From contig OX457031.1 of NCBI GenBank assembly GCA_949752745.1, positions 47,759,257 through 47,823,256 on the forward strand: DNA of 64,000 nt. The letters are read 5' to 3'. Shown here piece after piece: positions 47,344 through 59,711 of this stretch. The notes below the pieces were generated by a model. The model saw only the letters and a program-made list of their open reading frames with translations. It was not told the DNA's origin and made no database searches. A program made the translations under genes and the position numbers. The stretch's first letter is position 1, and each line of letters begins with the position of its first letter. This stretch comes from Protula sp. h YS-2021. Taxonomy: Eukaryota > Annelida > Polychaeta > Sabellida > Serpulidae.

Positions 47344-47347
47344 TTAT
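47342..47347 (-). promoter_or_regulatory. AATAAA overlapping the stop codon
   Basis: On the minus strand CAATAAAC spans the end of the last exon, so the poly(A) hexamer shares bases with the TAA stop. If used, the 3' untranslated region would be very short. Confidence 0.4.
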
Positions 47348-49455
47348 TGATTCAAAGAACCCGGGTAATTTGCCTGGAGATATTCAAAAGTAGTTTGTGC
47401 AATTGCTTGTGCGTATGCATCCCTCTCCGGATCATCCATATTTTCATAAGAAGATTCTATTTGTATGGCGTCAATAGTACCGCCTTCATTAGAGCCATGG
47501 ATTCGTGTATTATAGCCTCCTGTGCAGCACAAGTAATTGCATTTGTATTGGTAATTAAAGATAATTGATAAAATAGAAAAATAGCATTTTGTAATTATGC
47601 TATGAAACAGTATTCTACAATACAATAGTGATATAAAGTAGTATACAGATATTGATTGTTTTCTTGTTAGAAATGTTGAAATATTCGATAAATCAAACAT
47701 TTTATCATACAGTGTATACAAAATTTTATATCTTTATTAAACACTTTTTATGATAAGTGAATTGGACATCATTTCGTTAAAAACTGCATTACAACATGCT
47801 TTTCAGTTTTAATTACATTATATTATTGCAAAACACTATATAGTTTCATGGATAAAGTATCCTCTAATACGTAAAAATGAAGTTTAAAATACCAAGGTTT
47901 TGATGTTACTAATTAAATATCAATGGTGAATTCAATATAAAAAAACAAAACTTGAAGCCAAAGTTGAGCATCATAATAATTTCATTCTGTTTTGAAATAA
48001 TGGCATCAGTCTTTTGATACCTGAAAAGAAGGCCTCTCCATCGGGACCAGGTATAGTGGGAGATGGTACTGCAGCATATCCGTTCTGTTCTAGAAAATGT
48101 CCATAGCTGACGTCTCCTCGCAGTAGGTTATCAAAGTCAGTGCTTACTTCTGTAGACAGGTGGACGATGGACGTGTCTTCTGCTGCAAAATCCCCCGAAT
48201 CCAGTTCATCTCCATTGAGAAGATAACCTACACGAGATTATAAATTCTCAGTTCATAATTTCTTTATACTGGCACCTTCATCATGTTATTGTATATATAG
48301 TTAAGTTAACAAGTTAACATGGCGTTGTTTTACGAGCTTTATCATGTATGTATCATGCAATCTATATATTTTTTCAGTTTCAAGTGATTGCAATAATGTC
48401 TTAAAAATATGGAAAGACTCCATCTTTACCATTTATGTTCTTACGTAATCCATCTTTTACTCACACAAGAGATGCAACGAATATGTAAATGAGAACATGA
48501 ATTAAATAAAAAGGTATGGCAGTAGAACAAAATGCAAGAACCGATGTTTGGAAATATGACATGGTTGATATACCTAGCTCTGCCCATACGTTTGGATGAC
48601 CATGAACATGCATGTCGAGGAACAACCCCATGCCATTAACTGCTTCATCTTGTTCAATTGTCTGCTTGGAAGCGTTGATACATCTGGTCATGTCAATCAA
48701 ATAAGGTATCCCTTTGTATTTTGGAAGCACTATTTTTTAAAGTATTTATTTCTGTTCTAAAGCAGTTAAGCTTTGCTAGTCTGAATCTACAGAAATAACA
48801 AAGAGTGAACATTACATGAAACATCAACCTTAGTACGTCATAAATGGGTCAAGATTGTTTGAGTGTCACCTGTGGAATTCCTCCCATGCCTCCACTGCTG
48901 TTGTTTCACCAAAGGTAGCTTCATTGATATCCCGATTGGCATCCAGTTTAACACGGGCCAATAGATTGATTACCATTGTTGGTGCTTTGCCTGTCATGTC
49001 ATACAAGTAGTCATGGATAAGTCTGGTGAGCTCCTGTGTGAATGAGTCCCACACTTTGGTTGCCTCGCATCTATAAACGTTACATTTGAAAAGTAAACAA
49101 GGCACTGCAAATTCAACTGGTAAGTAGTATAACCTGCTTAATTGAAAGAACAAAAAAAGTTTTCAAATATCAATGAATGTCTGTATAAGTAAGAATTCAA
49201 TAGCCTTAAGTTTTACTCATCGAAGTCCTTTTCACCACAGTCGTGGCTCCACACACACTGGCCGTCCACATAGCAACCGGCATCGCGGTCCCTAATGTCG
49301 TCAGGTTCTTCATATCCACCGTGAGGAGCTGCTAAGATCACGTTCAGGTTTCCAGGAACGCATTCTATATACTGCTCTCCCTTACTTTTGGATAGTACTG
49401 AGACTGTCTTACTTAACAGCACAAAAGTTATACTCAATAGTTTTAGTAACGCCAT
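47344..49455 (-). CDS. Secreted N-formylglutamate amidohydrolase-like protein, five exons
   Basis: Exons are 49455-49217, 49070-48870, 48683-48574, 48227-48021 and 47519-47344; all introns are GT..AG and all phases agree, giving 310 residues. The start has a perfect Kozak context (ACCATGG). Residues 1-22 are a signal peptide. The motifs of the HutG/N-formylglutamate amidohydrolase family appear in order: APHGG (43-47), ANRDI (124-128), LDMHVHGH (169-176) and GGYNTRIHG followed by DAIQIE (about 252-270). His and Asp/Glu residues in these boxes bind the metal in that family. Bacterial members hydrolyse N-formylglutamate in the cytoplasm, so this extracellular relative may act on another amide. 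Extra cysteines (61, 67, 73, 81) suggest disulfides. An AATAAA overlaps the stop codon. Confidence 0.85.
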
Positions 49456-50878
49456 GGTTATCGAATATCATGCAGATTCAGTCTCTCCTATTTTTAGCAA
49501 ATAATGTTATTTTAATTTTAATGCACCAAGTTGTGCACAAACAATATACAATATACTGTAATGGTTTGATAATTCTGTTGATATAGACAAATCATACTAA
49601 TATATTTATATATTATAAAAAGTCATAAGTAATCACTTATTCGGCAGTGAACAGCTGCGCTGCCTTGTTTTCACTGCATAAATGTACACGGTACACTCAC
49701 TTGGCGCGTTCTATCTGCTCGATAAGCAAATCACCTTTGACTTGTTTCCACGATAACACATGTGATGCTGTATTTTATTTTGTTCAGGGTGCGCTTCGTG
49801 CGAAATCTCAGGTCTAAACAGATACAATTCCAAATGTTTTTTTAACTTTTACTTTTATTAAAACACTTGAATATTTTGAGAAATCACAATATTAAAGAAT
49901 AAACAGTATCAAGATCTGAAGCCCTGTCTAAAGAACTAATTAATTATCTGATTTTTAAGCATTGACTAAATGCCAAAGTTTTTAATTATTTGAATTTTTT
50001 AACGTTTAACAACTGTCCTACATTTCAATAATTTAATTTAGCAAAGTTTCAATATAATACCATGAAAACTATACTTAGTGACGATAAAGCCTGAGATTAA
50101 AGAATGTAAGTTACACGTTTCTTATAGCTATTAAGTGTAGCACTATATGTGTTACTTGATGTGATTTAACACTTGTGGTAGACAAAAATTACGAAAGCGC
50201 TTTGCTAAGTATTACAATCTTGTATCTTGAACCACCAAAACTCAGATATTACCAAATTTAGGTGTTAATAATTTTTCAGAATCAACCAAAGTAGAAGGTT
50301 TCTTTTTTCACGGTGCCCTTACAGTGAAAAAATCAAGATTTCTCTATTTCAGTATCCTATGCATATTAAGTTGACAAGTTTTTCACCTGTGCAGACGTAT
50401 ACTGATAGAAGGATTGGTAACTGATATCACAATTAAAGTGGCTATCTTGCTGATAACCAGTGGAGGTAAACTTTTGAACGCCAGTTCTTGTCGCTACTTA
50501 TCCTAAAGGGACCACAAAATGAGGCGCTCAAACATTTTTCAGCAGCAATCTCCTACTTGTCACAAATAAAAATGGGAATCGATGGCACTTTTGGGAATAT
50601 TCTATGTTCTGAATGCTGATTAGTTCATACTGCAAATATGTAAAATAAATATGGCTACGAAAGAGGCAGATAGAAAACGAGATGTAGGGGGTGAAGTGGA
50701 AAAGGACAAAAGAGGAGAGACAGACAGAAATAAAAAAGCTAGGGGAAGACAACGAGAACGAATGTAAGAGATAGAGAGATACTAATGAGAAAGAGATAGA
50801 AAAAAGGAAGATGACGAAAAAGAGAGACAAAGACAGGCGGATGCACAAATGTTTAATGTATATATCTTGTCCATGAGA
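49456..50878. other. Upstream region of the amidohydrolase-like gene, no other gene
   Basis: AT-rich DNA presumably holding the promoter; no TATA box could be assigned with confidence. A purine-rich stretch lies at about 50690-50840. Confidence 0.4.
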
Positions 50879-51672
50879 TGTCGCTGTCCGTACTTTCGAA
50901 TTTGGCGGTGAAATCGGTCACGACGTGTTTTAATTAAAAGTGTTTGGAATAGGGTACCAGAATCAATTGCAAATGAAATCAGAGTTCTGTAGGTATAAAC
51001 ATTATATTTGTTTAATACAACTTATTAACAATTAATTAATATAACAATTACAATTTAATAACCAACCTTTAATCGTTTCTTTCGTTGCCTTTATTCCAAA
51101 ATAGATCCCTTGTTCGAATCCAGAAGCACGTTCAATACCAGAACTTTATTATCTATTTCCTAATAATGATATATCCTTAAACGTGTGTCTTTAATTGATT
51201 AACTAATTTCCTTCTGTGACTGGAAGTCGGGGGTGTCGAAAAGCTCTGTCGCTGACTGACTCTCTCTCTGTGTCTCTCTCTGGCCTTTTCGACCTGCTTG
51301 CCTATCTATTTAACCCCTTCACACGTGACCTGACCAAAAACTGACCAATCGACGTGACAATAACTTAAGAACTGCGAGTAATTGCTTGTTGACAGCAAAT
51401 CGGCTGAGATTGCTAACGTAGTAATTAACACATGGTATTTAATCCGTCTTAACAATTAAGGAGTAACCCCGAATTAGTATAACTAATTAGGACAGAGTCA
51501 TATTAAAAGACATCCCAGACTGAATGACTGCTGACAGGGATTAAGTCTACTTATACTATAAGTGCCTTAATTGTTAAGGCGTTTGATGTAATTAACACAC
51601 AATGTTTCAAAAGGACTCCCTTTGACAAAATAATGTTTTCAATATGCGGAAGCCAAAATATGAATTCCGACA
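50879..51672 (-). repeat. 3' LTR of the Ty3-type element
   Basis: 794 bp, matching 61613-62462. It contains GGTGAAATCGGTCACGACGT and TTTTAATTAAAAGTGTTTGG near its plus-strand left end and CCAAAATATG near the other end. Confidence 0.9.
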
Positions 51673-52713
51673 TCCCACCAAGCCGATTTAAGACTAAATG
51701 GGTTAGGTGGAAATGGTTGAAGTATGTACCATATTAACAGCATATCGTGTGTCTTGCAAACTAACATTACCATTATAATTAAATTATGAATTCGAACAAC
51801 TAATATCATTAATTATTGTCTCTGGTTCATTCTTGAACTTAAATGTAAAGTACCACATGCACTAAAAATGTTCCTGCCACAAGAGTTATCGGCTGTAATG
51901 TCTGTATTGCTGTATCGACATACTATTTACAAACACATTGTGTACTGAAACTTCTGTATTGTTGTATCCTCTTAGTATTTATACACGCATTGTCTTTGAT
52001 GCGTTTGTGAGATGGAATTCGGTACTGCGCTTTCCGAGGTAACACCAGTCTCATCCTTCCTCGTCTTGGAACTTGGAACGATGTATATAAGAATATTCCG
52101 AGGTTTTTGAAGCACAGCTTTCAGCACACCCAGAAACATTCTTTTGTTTTGTGCTGACGGGAGTAGTTTATCCGATTTAGGATCAAAGGACTGCTCAGGC
52201 ATCGGTAATCGAATGTCACCCGCGGTGTCGTATTGGGTCATCCTTCGCTCGATTTACCGCTAATTGATGGAACTTCTCGCTCGAGCCTGGCTCAAGTGAA
52301 GATCACTTTGAGTAGAGAGTGTCACTTATGTGTAGCAAGGGAGTGTGGAGTGGCTTCGACGAGTGGACGCAGAATTTGGTAATCTTGTTGTGGCCTTCAT
52401 CTTGGATGGCTTTGTGGAATGTCTTTTCGATAACTATGTGCATGTGATGTATGGCGAACCGAAAACATTTAAGCATTGAAGTTGCACAAAAATACAGAAA
52501 GTGTGATCAACCAGATTACAGAACAACTATGCACAACATTATGATACATTGACAATCGCATGGGTATACAATTAAAGAAACTTTGTATCTTATTTTAATC
52601 CTAATTTACACATAAACAAAAGCATTTATTTTACCATTTTACTAACACTGACTTATAAGATGACCTAAAATTCAAACTATGTTAACTCTTTTAGTTAATC
52701 TAATCATAATTTA
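51673..52713 (-). other. Region between env and 3' LTR with a possible accessory frame
   Basis: About 1 kb separates env from the 3' LTR. One frame (52241-51972, 89 residues, MTQYDTAGDIRLPMPEQS) is open and polar, with no recognised domain. It could be an accessory frame or chance. Confidence 0.3.
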
Positions 52714-52983
52714 TTATGAAACGATTTGAGCTTGCATTGGCAGAAGTGCAAGTGGATTCATAAGGATATCCGTATAAAAATTTAAGTTACCCACTAGCAA
52801 ACGAACTGCCACCGGTGGGCAATCAATAATATTGCTGATTGCTTTAGCTTGGAAAATATTCATTTTAATTTGCGTTGGAATCGTTAACTCATCTGCGAAC
52901 TCAAACGCTTGAATTTTGTGTTCCCCAATCCACCACGACTGTACTCGTGAATATACCCACACGAACGGCCTTAATTTTAACAA
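52714..52983 (-). pseudogene. Possible frame-shifted env tail
   Basis: An 89-residue frame overlaps the last ~80 bases of the long env frame in another register and continues past it. Its first ~20 residues are the alternative reading of the env tail region, so one of the two registers is probably a frameshifted carboxyl terminus. Confidence 0.3.
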
Positions 52984-54861
52984 GACCGCGAGTTTTCATC
53001 CTAACGAGAGTCGGTCGAAGTGGAATCGAATAGACTTTAAAGCAAACGTGCGAATTGATGGGTGCGACATCCAACAAAATATTAGTTTTGGCCCTATGTG
53101 AGAAGAAGGCTGCAAGACCAAAGTGTCTAAACAGTCCTTTAATAGAAAAATACAAATTTAAAATGAGCAGACACACGGTAACAAGGACAAGAGGAACGAC
53201 GATTAGTAACGTCTCGTGCTCGAATTGTGTCAAATGCAATTTCCCACTTTGAAATCTTTGGCACTGGGCATGCTGGATGTGTAGTGACTGAACAACCGCA
53301 GCAAGTGCAAAAAACTTTTTAGTAATAAAGGTGGCCCAGCACACTATACCTATGGCTAAAATGGTTGTGGAAGAGTTAAGGAAGCCAAATAGCGGAGTAG
53401 CTGTAATAGAGGCTATTGTACCGGTAGAGACCTCACTGGCTAGGCCAAGTAGTTGGTCGGAGGCTTTCAAATATATGGGATTGCTTTCCTTAGATAGCTT
53501 TATGGCCTTTTTAAAGTCAATATCAAAAGTCTGCTCCTTTTTAGCTGTATTTGTCCAATTACCTGAGGAAATATTTAACTGTGGAATTTGATATTTTTTT
53601 GGAAGCTGAGCGAAGTTCTGAAACGAAAAATTGCTAAGGATGCTAGCAATGTATGGGATGTTGTAGACATGAGCTTGAGTGTAAGAGCTACTCTTGTGAC
53701 AGTCATTTTGATTGCTAGAGATGACAAAAGATACTGCCGAAAGAGTGCAGCCACATGAGAGTGCAAATTTCGAGAACCCCTCGTGTTTAATAACTTGTGG
53801 TGTTTGTCTGAAACAGGTGAGAATGAGATGCATGGGTTCGGAAATAACTAAGATGCTGCCCTTTTCTAAATTAACGATTTGAGGTGTAATGCTAGCATTT
53901 TGATGGTAAAGTATGTCACATTGTTGGTAAGCCACATCTAATTGGCTGAAGAACAAAGCCGATGTGCATGATGGAAATGTTGATCGAATTAAAGCCTTTG
54001 GAGTTGCACATTGTAAAAAGCCATCTTCAGTACAGCTATTTAGATCAGACTCAGTAAGATCAATGTAAAAATGTCCATTCAGGGATACCGCTATATACTT
54101 TGAAACTCCTTTAATTAGAGTCATTGCGTTACTATAAGACACATTTAAATGGTGTTGTCTGACTGGTAACGGATATACGGTACTTCTATAAAGCACAAAG
54201 AGTGAATCAATTGATTTTAATGGAAGCTGCATATGGATATAGAGTAAATCTGTGTCTCTTGAGGTGCGGATATTAGACATTTTATAATACTGAATGACAT
54301 CTGAGTAGGCAAGCTGAAGATTTGAGTATTTCCTGTACAAATTTTCAGACACGTTAGTTAAAACTTCTTGCAGCGTATCTACTGGTACTAAGTCCGATGG
54401 TAGTACACCCGCTTGTAAATGCTGAAGCGCTTGGATAAATTTGTGGGCCTCTATTTCAAGTTGACTTAGCAAAGGTAGCTGTATTGATACTTTCTGCATT
54501 ATTATGTGCATGAAATTGATGAATTTGTACAAGGATGATTCACTGGATGTGCTTCGTTCTGTTGATTAAGAATTGAAATAAAGCATCAAACTTGTAACAT
54601 ATTTCTCTAGGGTCAGAAGTGTTAACCATGCACAAATGTTGATTGAACGACCACGCCGGTAATTTTAAGACTGGCACTACAAACGTGTGAGCCCAGTAAG
54701 TGTTGTGATTGTGGTAATACCCACGTTGGTGAAAAACAACTCCGAAGTGAGGCAAGGCTCGGACATCTGGCTTGGCTTCTGCTTGTCCAATGGCAATCAG
54801 TGCTGCTATAATATATCCTGACAGCATCATCATCGTATTCTGAAACCACTAAGTAAGACAT
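52901..54861 (-). pseudogene. Env-like glycoprotein of baculovirus F/errantivirus type, broken once
   Basis: Two frames make up the gene: 54833-54540 (97 residues, with a signal peptide MMMLSGYIIAALIAIGQAEA) and 54532-52901 (543 residues). They are separated by a stop and a frame change near 54535-54545. The long part has several sequons, a block DLLYIHMQLPLKS followed by a VYPLPV motif, and a cysteine-rich stretch, all features of the F-like envelope family of insect errantiviruses. Hydrophobic segments at about residues 375-410 and 440-465 are candidate membrane anchors. In relatives, env mediates particle entry. Here the break and lack of an intact gag-pol mean no virus is expected from this locus. 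Assignment is by features and position. Confidence 0.65.
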
Positions 54862-55606
54862 TGAGCATGTACGATGCGACTAGTAAAATGCATTGTTTGA
54901 CAGTGCAGCCGGATAAGGCACTTAAATATGATTTGCTTAATTGGAAAGTTGATAAATCCTACATAATTAATATATGCATTGTCTGCATGCTTTGAAGCGG
55001 ACGTTATGCCCAATGATGTGCATATATTTCAATTTTGGGCTCATGAGGTGTACATGAACTTAACTTTTCTCCACAATTGTGGTTGACCCTCTTCTGATCA
55101 CAACTCGAAGTTTCCCTTTTCAAATAATCTTTCCCAAAACTGGCTGTGATTTCATGCCTTATACATAACATCCCATGAAGTGCCGTGTGTGACGTAATTG
55201 GCCTCTAATACACCGCACATACCTCAAAATTTATATTTGTAGATAGTTCTTTTTTTTTTTGTTCCAATGCAACTAAAGCCTTCCCGAGCCCCCACGTGTC
55301 AGCAATGTTAAATAATTACCTGTAATCGACATTGTAACAAGTACGCTATGCAGAGTGGCAGATTTAATTCTTACTCTGAGTATTTTACTGTGAGGATACT
55401 GACTGCAGATTAAGATAATAACACAGAGTCGTCAAAATTTTCTTACAATGATATTGGAAAAGCATATGTATGTAGATTTATGTGTAGTATCGCACTTGAA
55501 TTTGATGTAAGCGGATTATCAGTGTTTGTTGTCTTGTAAGTTTGTAAGGGCATTTTTAGTGTTGGTTACCTCGTGAGTTTGTAAGTTTTTTGATACTGGG
55601 CATTTG
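54862..55606 (-). other. Spacer between pol and env
   Basis: About 750 bp without a frame; in env-bearing elements such a region can hold the splice acceptor for env RNA, but no site was assigned. Confidence 0.4.
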
Positions 55607-56245
55607 TTACTCTGATACTTTGTCCATAAGTGTTCTAATCCAAAAGAACACAGAAAGTGAGGAAAACAGTACGTTGGTGAATGCTACAGCCGCAACCTTA
55701 AGTGTAACGCTAGGCTGGAAATGACATAAGGAAAGCGACTGCCGTAGGTTTTCTCTGGCTCCGCTATGCGATCCTCTGTCTTCCGCCCTGTCCTGACGTC
55801 TACCTAAGTACACTGCATTGATTGCCCGTTGACGTTTTCGTCTCTTTTTCTTCTTTTGGTACTTCTTGTGCAGAGGAATTGGATTGTGTGCAATGTAATG
55901 CAAAGTCGCATCCGTCAGACATTCTTTGGTCACCCAGCTGTTATGGTAATTAGATTTTCCTTTCCATTTGACACGGTACTCGGTGTTTCCTTTCTTGGTT
56001 TTGCGGTAGGAAAGGATTTTCTCAATTTCCCCCAGATCATCTTCCGATTCACTATCTCTGCTCATTGGCAGTTGTTGAGAAGGAAGCTCCACCCGGCATT
56101 CAGTGTGAGTGGCTTGTAGTTGAGCAAAGTTGTCTTCTGGGATCTCTTCTACTGCTATTTCCGGATCAGGATCTTGCACCTCAGGTATTTCTAATGAATA
56201 TTCGTTAGGATAAATGCATTTTTCAGCCGGTTGACATGCACTCAT
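55607..56245 (-). pseudogene. Chromodomain-containing pol C-terminus
   Basis: A 212-residue frame. An acidic first third (EIPEVQDPDPEIAVEEIPED) is followed by a chromodomain at about residues 73-113 (EIEKILSYRKTKKGNTEYRV, then KWKGKSNYHNSW), then a basic stretch (KKYQKKKKRRKRQR). In chromoviral Ty3 elements this domain follows integrase and directs insertion to particular chromatin. The aromatic cage positions are partly kept (Y, W, and W in NSWV). It lies in a separate frame from the integrase piece, so at least one break separates them. Confidence 0.75.
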
Positions 56246-56457
56246 ACTTTTTTCCTCTTGTTGTTCTCGACCCTGTGCAGTTTGACAGTTGACGGACCCA
56301 GAAACTTTTCAATAAAATACGGTCCAATCCACGGCTGACTCAATTTGCGCGAGAGGTTCTTTTGGGGTTATTTCACATACAGAAACACTTTATCTCCTGT
56401 TTTCAACTCGGTGTCTTCCGTTTTCTTCTTGCGATCGTAGTATGATTTCATTTCCTT

Positions 56458-57571
56458 CTAATGTACTTCGTTGTTCATCCTCACAGGTATCTGAGCATGA
56501 TCCATAACTTCGAGGAGGTTCGACACGTACTCCTCTATTGCAGTTGGAACAGTGACTGCAGGCGGCAGTTTGAAGGAAACTGGTGACTTGGAATAGCGTC
56601 CATACAACAAGAAATATGGCGTGTAATCGGTACTATGATTGCTTGGCGATGAGTTGTAAGCGTAGAGAGCTGCGGGTAAGCACTCGTTCCAGTTGTCCTG
56701 GTTCGTATTCACGAGAAATTTAAGGCATCGCAGGATCGTTTGATTCATGCGTTCCGTGGTTCCATCGCATTCTGGGTGGTAGGAGCTTGTGAAAACGCCT
56801 TTGACATGAAAGAGGTCTCTCTTGCAAGACATAATATTTGACATGAAATTGGAACCTCTGTCACCGGCTTATTACGTGGGTTTCCACGATATCGACGCCC
56901 ACAGTATGCCAGGGTTTGGGGGACTCTATTGGTTGGAGTGGCGCTTTCTTCAGACGACCCAATTTTCCTTGCTGGCATTGTAAGCAAGACATGCAAAACT
57001 CATTTATGGACTTCAGCATCAACGGCCACCAATAATGCTGTAGCAATTTGTGGAATACTTTCACAAAGTTGAAATGGACTTCTTCGTGTGTTTCCTTGAT
57101 AACATCGTGTTGAAGCTCCTTTGGAACCACAAGCTGTAACCTGCACTTTTCCGAATTGGTCCTTTCTTGACGTTGAGGCTGATATTGAACGCGATATAAC
57201 AGCCCATCTTCTACTAGGAAGTCATGTAGGTTAGCAAGCAGAAGACGTAGCCGTTTAGGACACTGGGGTCCCTCTTTTCCTGATAGCAGATCTAGCCTTT
57301 CTTTGCATTCAGGATCCCGTTGCTGCATGGTCTGAATTTCGGTCAGCTTTTCCTTATCCATACTGAATTTGTTCTTTTCTTCTCGAATCCTACTCGCGGA
57401 TATTTTTGACGTACTGCCATTAGCCTTGGAGTTGATCGCGAGCACGCGAAGTGGTCCCAGATCAGGCACTTCTATCAAAGGAGGATTCTCGAAATCCGGA
57501 TGTGAAGGTTCCTCGTATTCGGGCGGCAGACTTAGATTCGGAAATCTACTGATGCAGTCTGCGTGTCCCAT
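56458..57571 (-). pseudogene. Ty3 integrase, internally deleted
   Basis: The amino-terminal zinc-binding HHCC region is present (HEEVHFNFVKVFHKLLQHYW ... CMSCLQC, about 57095-56975). The first catalytic Asp lies in WHTVGVDIV (about 56905). A DRGSNF box with the second Asp follows after only about nine residues in a shifted frame, whereas about fifty are usual, so part of the core is deleted. The third acidic residue is in YHPECDGTTERMNQT (about 56775). Inactive. Confidence 0.75.
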
Positions 57572-58152
57572 TTTCGATCGAGGACGGTACTCAATTTGTC
57601 AAGGGCGGAAAGGAAACTGTCAATTCGTGCGAGTCTTCCGTGAAGAGGTTTGCTATTTTCAAGTAGTTGCAAAACACGATTATGCGTGAAAAAAGCCACT
57701 GCATTAAACTGTAGGTGTTGAAGGAACTGTTTTGCTGCGTAGTAGACCGCGTTCAGTTCCAAATCGGTTACCGTGTAGTTTTTCTCGCGCTTGCTTAGAG
57801 AGCGGCCGCTGTACCCCAAAACGCGTTCGATTTCCTCGCCATTATGCGTTTGTTGTTGTGTCAGCATAGCTGACAGTCCGTCATATGAGGCGTCGGTATA
57901 CACGGCAAAAGGCTTGTTGAGGTCTGGGTAACCAAGAATTGGTGACTGTAGAAGAGCATTCTTTAAGCCTTGGAATCCTTTTTCGCATTCATCACTCCAG
58001 TTGTATGCCACTGATTTTTTAAGAAATTTGTAGAGTGGAGCGGCAAGGACGGCATAATGTGAGATGAATTTCCTGTAAAACCCGACCATACCTAACCAAC
58101 GCCTTAATTCCTTTTGGTTCTTTGGTGCTTTATATTCGTCGATGACTCTAGT
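57532..58152 (-). pseudogene. Ty3 RNase H region
   Basis: The polymerase connection reads GMVGFYRKFISHYAVLAAPL; RNase H motifs are VYTDASYDG (catalytic Asp) and NYTVTDLELNAVYYAAK (catalytic Glu). A single TAA near 58154 separates it from the polymerase; the following ~30 codons are otherwise in frame. Confidence 0.75.
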
Positions 58153-58969
58153 TTACTCCGGGTCGGGCGTCCATCCTGCGGAGGAAAGACGGTTTCCGAG
58201 AAACTTTGTTTCTTTCTTGACAAAGCAGCACTTCTCAATTTTGACCTTCAGATTCGCTTTGATAAGACGCTGTAAGACCTGGTCGATATGTGTCAGGTGT
58301 TCTCCGAAAGTCTGTGAGTAGATGATGATGTCGTCAATGTAACAGAGACAGATTTCGTATTGAATTCCCCTAAGTATCAATTCCATGGTGCAGCTGTACC
58401 TAACCGATCAATGGTGCTATCAAGGCGTGGAAGGCATGTTCGATCAGGAATAGTCACCTCATTGACTGCTCTGAAGTCAACACACATTCTGGTTTGTATT
58501 GGATCATTTGGAGATTTCCTTGGTTTGTTGACAATAACCAAAGGGGAACTCCAAGGACAAATGTAAGGTTCAATGACGTCTTGCTCGAGAAGAGTCTGAA
58601 TGTGCTTTTTTGCTGATCAGTCGCTCTTGGACTGTAGCGATACAGTTTCTTGTATACTGGCCTTGAATTAGGCTGGATGTCTATTTTGTGTGTCATTAAG
58701 TCACACTTTCCTAACTCGCCGTCCAGCGAGAAGGCTTGAGCATTCCTTGTCAGGACATCCAAAAGTTGGTCTTTTTGCACCTCCGTTAACTCGCAGTCGC
58801 CCCATTGTATCTTATGTTTGATCTTTTCCCTCGTTTCCAGAAATTTGTTGCTATCCTCACTGCTGTTGACGTTGATATTGTTTACCAACGGTGTCTCTGG
58901 GTTTTTCACTTTGTCAAAAGGAACCAGTTCGTCTTGCGTGTTGATCAGGTTGAAGACTGCAATAGCCAT
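58153..58969 (-). pseudogene. Ty3 reverse transcriptase with motif A deleted
   Basis: The amino part (KCDLMTHKIDIQPNSRPVYK) and the VDFRAVNEVT region are readable in different frames. The sequence then jumps from the DRLG block to LRGIQYEICLCYIDDIIIYS (YIDD catalytic pair, about 58340), skipping the block with the first catalytic Asp. The carboxyl piece ends FLGNRLSSAGWTPDPE. Inactive. Confidence 0.75.
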
Positions 58970-59545
58970 GTTTTTGGGATTGAAACTGGCAGTTTGTTTA
59001 CATGCATCAACCTGATCAAGACCTTACCATCCTTAGTTGTCGAAAGAGAGTTTGCTGAATAAAAGCCTTTGGATTTCAGTTTTGGATGAAGAGTTATAAG
59101 CCCATCGACCGCATTAGGCACTTCAGAGACTATCCCATATATGTGCTCTTGACCATCGCCTTGTACCTTACTCCTCGTCTGAGCTCTGACGTTGTAGGAC
59201 TGACGGAGTCTCAATTGTCCTCTGGCGATGTCGATCAAAGTCTGGTTTTCCTTGAGCAAATTCTGTCCCAGCACTATGTCTGATATCAAATTATCAACGA
59301 CATAAAATTTTACATGGTACAAGTTCTTTCCTATGACGCACTGCACTGTAGTTTGTCCTTCAATCAGCATATCTGCCCCTCCCGCTGTTTTCGCGGGCGG
59401 AAAATCTGCTGGTCGCAATGGTGATTTTGCGATAGATGGAACTTTTTTGAAGGCAGCGGCTTATATGCATGAACAATTTGCACCGGTGTCAACTAGTGCG
59501 CTGAAGTCTTCAAGGTATCGCGGAAAATTGACCCTTATGGGTGCT
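58945..59545 (-). pseudogene. Ty3 aspartic protease
   Basis: The active-site box ALVDTGANCS lies near 59490-59520 and is followed by a TAA stop at about 59462. The flap-side remainder is open from 59418, with ISDIVLGQNLL matching the usual second box (I.LG.dfL). In intact elements it matures gag and pol. Confidence 0.75.
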
Positions 59546-59711
59546 GTCTGATAAAGGAACTATTGGGCACACCCGTGGCTCCTCTTGTGAAACTTTTGGA
59601 CTATTCTCTGCCTTAAATGATTGCTTTTGATCGGCAGATTTAGTTTCTCTCCCTCTGGATGGTCGCTTTCTTAGGTCTCTTTGGTCTCTTTGAGGAATAT
59701 GTCTCTGCGTT

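Noticed and set aside
48461..48730. Met start at 48730 and reading through to 48461
   Set aside because: Ends are intron sequence; acceptor at 48684 and donor after 48574 restore the family motifs in phase.
48866..49153. Met start at 49153 for the second exon of the amidohydrolase-like gene
   Set aside because: The segment upstream of 49070 is intron; the AG at 49072-49071 and codon phase with exon 1 fit better.
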